A stretch of 64,000 nucleotides of DNA from Diplolepis rosae (Eukaryota; Arthropoda; Insecta; Hymenoptera; Diplolepididae), in contig JAPYXD010000704.1 of the NCBI GenBank assembly GCA_030998225.1, forward strand, positions 9,920,001 to 9,984,000. The letters run 5' to 3'. The notes below the pieces were generated by a model. That model was not told the origin of the DNA and searched no databases. It saw only the letters and a list, made by a program, of their open reading frames with translations. The position numbers and the translations under genes are program-made. Numbering within the stretch: the stretch's first letter is position 1; each line of letters opens with the position of its first letter. Of the stretch, positions 58,387 through 64,000 are shown in pieces.

Positions 58387-58899
58387 ATATTTTTTATGTG
58401 CCTCAGCCGCGGAAACTCGTTTTTCCGTTACAGCTGAGAGTGAAGCAATGTTGTATATTCCGTTACAGAGGAATACAATGTAGAAATTGAACTGCGCATG
58501 TGCATTATAGTCTTACAGCGGAACGCAATCTATTTCTTATTCTTCTTCTTCTCACTTCTTCTTCGTACAGCGTTAGCACTGACTACTACACAAGACCGAT
58601 AAAATCAAAATGGCCGGGACTAGTCGCCAATTTGCGCCCGCTTCGTACAACCAGCGCAGCAAACAACTACAATAAGTACTAGATTAGATTCCAATGTACG
58701 CATAAAAACTCGTATCCGCACCACAGTCACATAAAATAGAATATGTGCCAATGCACACAATTCGGGACATTGCGAGACTCGCGACAATGCTCGCAGGACT
58801 GATCGCGCCTCGACTACGCCTTGGCTTCGATCTCCTGCGAGCATTGTCGCTCGTCACGCAATCACCCTCATTGTGGGCCTAGGCACATAATATACTATT
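58387..58899. mobile_element. Non-autonomous element ending AATATACTATT, copy 2
   Basis: 513 bp, nearly identical to 21922-22552 over most of its length, but lacking one of the two CTT-rich tandem segments and about 60 bp of the CTCGGCTT repeats. Ends as in copy 1 (ATATTTTTTATGTGCCTCAG, GCCTAGGCACATAATATACT). The high similarity suggests recent movement. Confidence 0.7.
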
Positions 58900-59577
58900 C
58901 TAGAACATGTATTTTTTGCTGTTCAACCTCAGTACGATTTGTTTCTCGAAATTCAATATAACGCATCTAATGTGGCGAGTACAATAGTTTTGAAGAAACA
59001 CTGTTTCTTCTAAAAATTTTAGATTGAACATACGAAAACTTTTGTAGTACAACCGTTTTGAAAGTCACCATACTGTAATGACTAGTGACCAACATTTATT
59101 GGTTTGGTTTCAAAATCTACGAAGGTAAAGAGACGGTGGCAAGAAAATCCTTCTCCAATGACATTTTAAAACGACGATCAAATTACAATTTTGAAAAATA
59201 TAGTTACACATAAAAAGATTAGTGGAAAAAAAAACAAAACAAAAAAAAACGGAAAAAGGAACGAAACTCTGCCACCGCCGGTCCCAAGCTCGTGTACCAA
59301 AAGAGGAGGGTGTTTCATAATATGTTTGGTACATATTGTTTGAAATAAGATATGTTCTTTGTTAAAATTCAATAAATATAAAAACCATACACATTTGACC
59401 AAATTCAAAATTTTCCGTCCGTCATATAGGAAAAACCTATAAAAAGAGTTTTCAGTACATGTAAGGTAAGTTTATAATCACCAATCACTGTGACTTCATT
59501 CATAGTAAAACCTTTAGTTTTATTTGCCAATGAACTTCATCATCACTTTAAATGAGTATTTATTTTTTGTTTTAATA

Positions 59578-59808
59578 CAGTCAAAGCTCGTTTATTGGAA
59601 GGCGCGAGACTCGTCTATTGCAAGGCCCGAGCGTTCCCCTAATCCCCATCTTTGTCGTATATGCAATACAGTAGTTGGGGCGACAACCAATCTACTGCTT
59701 GCTCTGAAAACCAACTTTACCGATAGTTACGGTGGTGGGGGCCCCTCTCGTTTTGCAATAAACGAATCTCGTTCGCTTCGGAGCCTTGCAATAAACGAGT
59801 CTTGACTG
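59578..59808. mobile_element. pogo/Tigger-like MITE, 231 bp
   Basis: Left CAGTCAAAGCTCGTTTATTG, right CAATAAACGAGTCTTGACTG. The outer TA is kept on the left and altered to CA on the right. Interior GGCGCGAG/CCCGAG words. No ORF. Confidence 0.7.
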
Positions 59809-60899
59809 CAATACCATAAAATATAATAAATAATACAAGTAAGTGTGTTGCATTGAGGTTTTTGAATACATGTATACACATGTTTTTAAGAGTATTTCTA
59901 ATATTTTATTTATTTTTCAGATTTTATGAATAAATAAAAGAAATGGAAATCAAGTTTCCTAAATGCATTTGCGTGGATATGTGTACAGAGTCCACGGACA
60001 TTTAAATGAATTGTATAGAATGTATATGCATCTATTTAGATACATAAATAATTATAAAATTTATCTTTATTTTAAAAAAATGTTCTCTGAGCCAAGTCTT
60101 CTCTCGCGCCAATCTCTAATTATCGATTCTTGAATTTTTTAAGTAATTAATTCCTTGATATCGATTATTAGATAGTATCGATTCTCAGACATCGATACTT
60201 TTTGCAGAATCGCCTATACCTAGGCATATATGTGTGCGTAGTTTAAACCGCGTATGTATGGAAAATATGTAGTTTTAGTGGTCACTTTTTTTATAAACTC
60301 ATCTTTCACACTTTTTACAGTTTTTTTTTGCCCAAAAATTTCGCTGAATTCACGCCAAAATTGATTTTCCCGTAATTTAAATAAAATAATAAAACCGGAT
60401 AAGATATATCTCTGGGCACAATGACTAAGGATTAAATTCAAGTCTCGGGACACATGAAAAGTTTTTCGTACGCTATAAATTTGATTGATTGGCAGCAGAA
60501 TGCATGTCACTACTGTATAATTAGTCAAATCCACTAATTAATCCTTGAAAATCTTTACCAATTTGTGTCAATGTCTTAGTTTTGACGGATTTAGATTCAG
60601 AGAATGTTTTAAAATTATTATAAGTCAAAAAATTAGAGATTCCGAAAATTTCTCGCCTATTATAGCAAAAATCTAATAAAATCAATACTTAGGAAAAAAA
60701 TTGGTAATTTTCTTGGGGGAAGTTTTTAACAATATTACCATTTTTACCTAAATATGAACCAAAGTTTTATAATATTTTTTTAAAACAACATTTAGTTATC
60801 ATAATAGAAAAGTTGCAGATCTCAGAGATTTATGAGACTTGAGGTCTACTTAATTATTTATTGCCCACTTACTCTAATTTTAATGATTAATATCCTTAC
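59809..60899. other. Receptor intron adjacent to the TM4-TM5 exon
   Basis: AT-rich. The minus-strand frame at 60220-60534 (104 codons) has no TATA or splice support and no known domain. Confidence 0.35.
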
Positions 60900-61233
60900 C
60901 AAGAGAGGACGTCGACGCCGAAAGTTTTCACTCTCACTGGCTTCCAAGTTCCTGTGCCTGCCAGCGATAACACAGGAAATTCTTGCGTAAACGTAGAGCA
61001 TAACTAGCAATGGTAGAAAAAAAGACCCCATTGCTGAGAATATTACGTAGGATGAATCCATGTTATATGAACATTTTGTGCTGTCACGATTTGTAGCTTG
61101 TGGAAAACAACCTAATAAAGGTGGACTCGTTATAGCTCCTGCGAGAAGCCAAACGACGATAATCATTAACGCTGCCAGCCTTTTACTTCTCCGTCGTCTA
61201 CTGTAGATTAGAGGTTGAGTCACTGCCAGATAC
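60900..61233 (-). CDS. Octopamine receptor (alpha2-like), exon with TM4, loop 2 and TM5
   Basis: Acceptor AAAATTCTAG before 61233; donor GTAAGG after 60900. The first base completes the Arg codon of the DRY motif, an intron position common in amine GPCRs. Then YLAVTQPLIYSRRRRSKRL (second cytoplasmic loop), AALMIIVVWLLAGAITSPPL (TM4 with the conserved Trp and Pro), a second extracellular loop with the disulphide Cys of CSYNMDSSY, SAMGSFFLPLLVMLYVYARI (TM5 with Pro) and the start of the third loop, ending RRRRPLL in phase 0. Phase 0 fits directly onto the exon starting at 37298, though an extra exon inside the 23.6-kb intron is not excluded. Exons for the N-terminus and TM1-TM3 are upstream and not in this window. 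Confidence 0.85.
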
Positions 61234-61713
61234 CTAGAATTTTAAAAGATGAAGATTAAAATTAAATAGATATGGTATTAATTAATACAATATTAAAGAC
61301 TTCAAATATTTATAAATAAAGTTTTGAAATAATTATATATATAAGCTTTAAACAAAAATTTTTTTTTCAAAAAACGTCTGAACCGATTTTCTTGTTTCAA
61401 ATATATGTTGCTAGGGCAATTAGGACAGTTTCAGAAAAAAATTACATTATGAAAAATAATTATAATTAAAGTATTGTGATTAACAATAGCAATATATTTC
61501 ATAGCTAACAGAACATTAGGTCATAGAAAAATAAAAATATTGGTTGGGCCCTAAAAAGTACGAGATTCCATGAGAATAGAGAGCCAACCTATTTTTCCCA
61601 TTATGGTTCAATAAAGTGAGGATTATTTCAGTGGAATCGAAATCTCTTATCGATTGGAAACAATTTGCATAATGAATCAACATTTGGTACTGCTGACATT
61701 CGCCAAACTTATA

Positions 61714-63369
61714 CAATCTGTCGTAAAAGTACCGGGAATTGGTTAATAAAACACAAACTATTTATTATTCATCCAAATTCATTTTATCGTCTTCAAAGTA
61801 GGCCCCTCCCGAAATAAAACACTTATGCCAACAAATAATCCAATCATCAAAACCTTTTTTAAACGCATTTTCCAGAATTGACTTCAGTTCTCGACGCGAA
61901 TACTCTTTTATGTCTTCTATCGACTGAAGACGCGTGCCTCGAAGTTCAGCGGCTATCAGTCTTAAACTTAAGTGACGATTTTCAGTCACCATTTCCTTCA
62001 CTTAAGCAATGTTGATGTTGATTTTGATGGCCGAACAGAGTGAGGCAAATCTTCCATCACATCTCGACCACCTTTGAATTCAGTGTACCACTCATATGTA
62101 TGTGTTTCTGATAAAGTCAATTCACCGTGAGCCTTCTGTAACATTTTCAGCGATTCCGCACACGAAAGTCCATTTGCAATGAAAAATTTGAAACAAATTC
62201 CTTGTTCGATATCCTTATCCATTAGAAAAGTGGCGAAACACACTTGAGATAAACTGACATTATTGAGCACTGTGAACAAACTAAATGACAGATCACGCTC
62301 GAATTCCACATACGATGTCTGTCCGGAAAGTATCGGGCCTACCTTTATATCTGCATACTGGCGTTATTCTTCATCATCGGGCGGGTGGCATCCTTTAAAG
62401 TAATCCCCACTTGATTGACTAACAAGGTTCCAGCGTTGTTTCCACTTCTCGAAACAGTCCTGGAACTCACTTTTTGGAATGGCCTTCAGCTCGCGCGTCG
62501 CATTATTTTCAACCGTCGTTTTGTCATCGAATCACTGTCCTTTGAGTGGTTTTTTGAGTTTTGGGAACAGCCAAAAGTCACAGGGGGCTCTGTCGGGACT
62601 GTACGGAGGTTGTCGAAGCAATGCGATACTGTGTTTACTCAGAAACTGCTGCATAAGATTCGTTGAATGCGCTGGCGCGTTATCGTGGTGAAGAAGCCAG
62701 TCACCACACACACGCAAGTCATTCCTAAAATCTTGTTCAAAATTTCCCAAACAGTAGTTTTCGGTATTCCGAGATCATTTTCTAGTTCACGAACGGTTAA
62801 TCGACGATCACCTTCAATCGCAAGTCGCACCCGCTCAATATTATCCAATATTTTTGTCGTCGAAGGTCGGCCAGAACGATAATCACTATCAACAAAAGTG
62901 CGGCCTCCTTTGAAACAATATACCACTCTTTTATTCGTGTTTTGCTCATACACTCATTCCTAAAGGCCTTCTGCATCATCTGAGTAGTTTCCAAACTCGT
63001 TTTTCCGAGTTGAAAACAAAATTTGATGCAAATTCGTTGATCTTGTCTTTCAGTCATTTTTAACAATCACAAAATCCGCCAAACTCAAAAATGGCTTTGT
63101 AAACAAAAACACGCTGCGCATGAACAATACGTCCGGCAGATGCCAGCGAACAACAGATAGGTTCGTGAGGCTTTACTGTTGACGTTCATGCCCAGCAGAG
63201 ATCGCTCGAAAACTATGGCGCGGAGATATAAAGGTAGGCCCGATACTTTCCGGACAGACGTCGTAAGTATAGAAGACCGTGGTGCCAACTTAGCGTCAAA
63301 AAGGTTTTTGATAATCTCTTTAAGCGGGCTTTTTGAATGATCAATTCCCAGCAATTTTTTGAGAGAATG
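61714..63369 (-). mobile_element. mariner (family GGAATTG) with internal deletion and a nested mariner
   Basis: Ends CAATCTGTCGTAAAAGTACC (left) and TTTTTTGAGAGAATG (right), TA-bordered. On minus, the N-terminal piece (from about 62220) reads MDKDIEQGICFKFFIANGLS, CAESLKMLQKAHGELTLSET and EWYTEFKGGRD. A second HTH stub (KEMVTENRHLSLRLIAAELR) is fused directly to SIEDIKEYSRRELKSILE of the C-terminus, so the whole DDE core is deleted. The leader region is split by the mariner 62313-63263. Confidence 0.8.
62313..63263 (-). mobile_element. Nested mariner, 951 bp, internally deleted
   Basis: Ends CGATGTCTGTCCGGAAAGTA and TACTTTCCGGACAGACGTCG, exact but for one base, TA on both sides. On minus: MTERQDQRICIKFCFQLGKT, then YRSGRPSTTKILDNIERVRL and TVRELENDLGIPKTTVWEIL (HTH half). 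A deletion removes the first Asp region, and LLHHDNAPAHSTNLMQQFLS (second Asp) and PPYSPDRAPCDFWLFPKLKK (third Asp, DD34D spacing) follow. The clean ends make it one of the younger insertions. Confidence 0.85.
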
Positions 63370-63429
63370 TATGTTTTGTTTTATCGTCCATTCGGTTCAA
63401 TAATATAACATAATACTCTCTTGCAAACG

Positions 63430-63786
63430 TCTTTCCTTTTTAAAAATTCTTTATGAAAATAATTCCACGCGCATTCCAAAAAACACTGGCCAGAATTTTC
63501 CATGCTGTTTTTGCGTCTTTGGATGTTTTGGGCGATTTTCCCCCGATCTCAACCAGTGCACGAACTGCTTACTGAACTCCAGTGTGTAGTAGTGTATCCA
63601 TGACTCATTCAGTGTCACATTCCGACGCAGAAACTCATAGGGGTGAACTCTTCAATGGGACTTCCGGCAATTCAGACATTCTACCAGACGATATTACTGG
63701 CGGATGGCACTATCAATGAGATTTGAATATGTTTTGCGCTCGAACGCGTCATTTTCGTTTGATTTTTCTCATACCCATTTTAGAAA
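63430..63786 (-). pseudogene. mariner central fragment (mellifera-like)
   Basis: On minus: FLRRNVTLNESWIHYYTLEF (first Asp block, with Asn-Glu in place of Asp-Glu), then QFVHWLRSGENRPKHPKTQK and KFWPVFFGMRVELF. N- and C-terminal parts are absent. The CAAAGAAA MITE follows directly on its 5' side. Confidence 0.7.
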
Positions 63787-64000
63787 CATCCAGAAAACAG
63801 TTTCTATGATATAAGGTCAAAGAAAAAATTTTTTTGAATTGAAGAAAATTTTGTTGCTTCAAAAAAATTTTCATTAATGTAAACAAATCTATTTATATGG
63901 ATCAAAGAATTTTTTTTTAATGAACAAAACTTCCTTTAATTCAAAGAGATCTTTTCTTTGGCCATATATCAAAGAAATGTTACTTTCATTCAAAGAAACT
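63787..64000. mobile_element. CAAAGAAA-type foldback MITE, copy 2, cut by the window end
   Basis: Starts CATCCAGAAAACAGTTTC and repeats the order of TCAAAGAA words seen in 24443-24689. About 214 bp are visible, and the last bases (CATTCAAAGAAACT) show the right arm is nearly complete. As with copy 1, it adjoins mariner sequence. Confidence 0.65.

Noticed and set aside
61234..64000. Upstream receptor exons (TM1-TM3) near the right edge
   Set aside because: The minus strand here consists of mariner elements, a MITE and AT-rich DNA; no TM1-TM3 motifs or a DR-ending donor were found, so those exons must lie outside the window.

Overview
The window is AT-rich animal nuclear DNA, almost certainly from an insect. 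It has spliced genes with very long introns, an insect-type biogenic-amine receptor, many DD34D mariner elements, an R1-like LINE, a Penelope-like tail, a THAP/YqaJ transposon and dozens of miniature inverted-repeat elements. There are no bacterial operons, CRISPR arrays or rRNA, and I recognise no tRNA. The order is uncertain; the LINE and mariner types would suit Hymenoptera, but that is a guess.

Host genes. (1) Three minus-strand exons (60900-61233, 36983-37298, 28765-28940) join in frame into the TM4-to-stop half of a class A amine GPCR, most like the alpha2-adrenergic-like octopamine receptor. The TM1-TM3 exons lie beyond the right edge. (2) Two plus-strand four-exon paralogues (A, 11678-15579; B, 46331-56642) encode secreted trypsin-fold proteins of 294 and 270 residues. 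Both have lost the catalytic His and Ser. B lies inside a receptor intron on the opposite strand, and an exon-1 relic of a third copy is at 18010-18072. (3) An orphan TATA box plus signal-peptide exon (34772-34826) and two small candidate ORFs are weaker calls.

Layout. 1-4 kb: AT-rich DNA, a dispersed repeat, an R1-like LINE 3' end and a mariner scrap. 4.3-9.7 kb: one decayed two-gene ISL2EU-like transposon, with a THAP-DDE transposase on plus and a SWIM/YqaJ nuclease on minus, converging, and broken by at least four later insertions. 11-16 kb: gene A. 15.6-27.4 kb: foldback elements and nested mariners. 28.7-61.2 kb: the receptor, whose introns hold gene B and most other repeats. 61.7-64 kb: a mariner inside a mariner, then a scrap carrying a MITE cut by the window end.

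The most informative structures are the ISL2EU-like element, the inactive protease-homologue pair nested in a receptor gene, and a foldback family with CACAG termini and three clean 3-bp target duplications. I see no evidence of an undescribed defence-like or enzymatic system; the novelty is in transposon structure and the fast-evolving secreted proteins.
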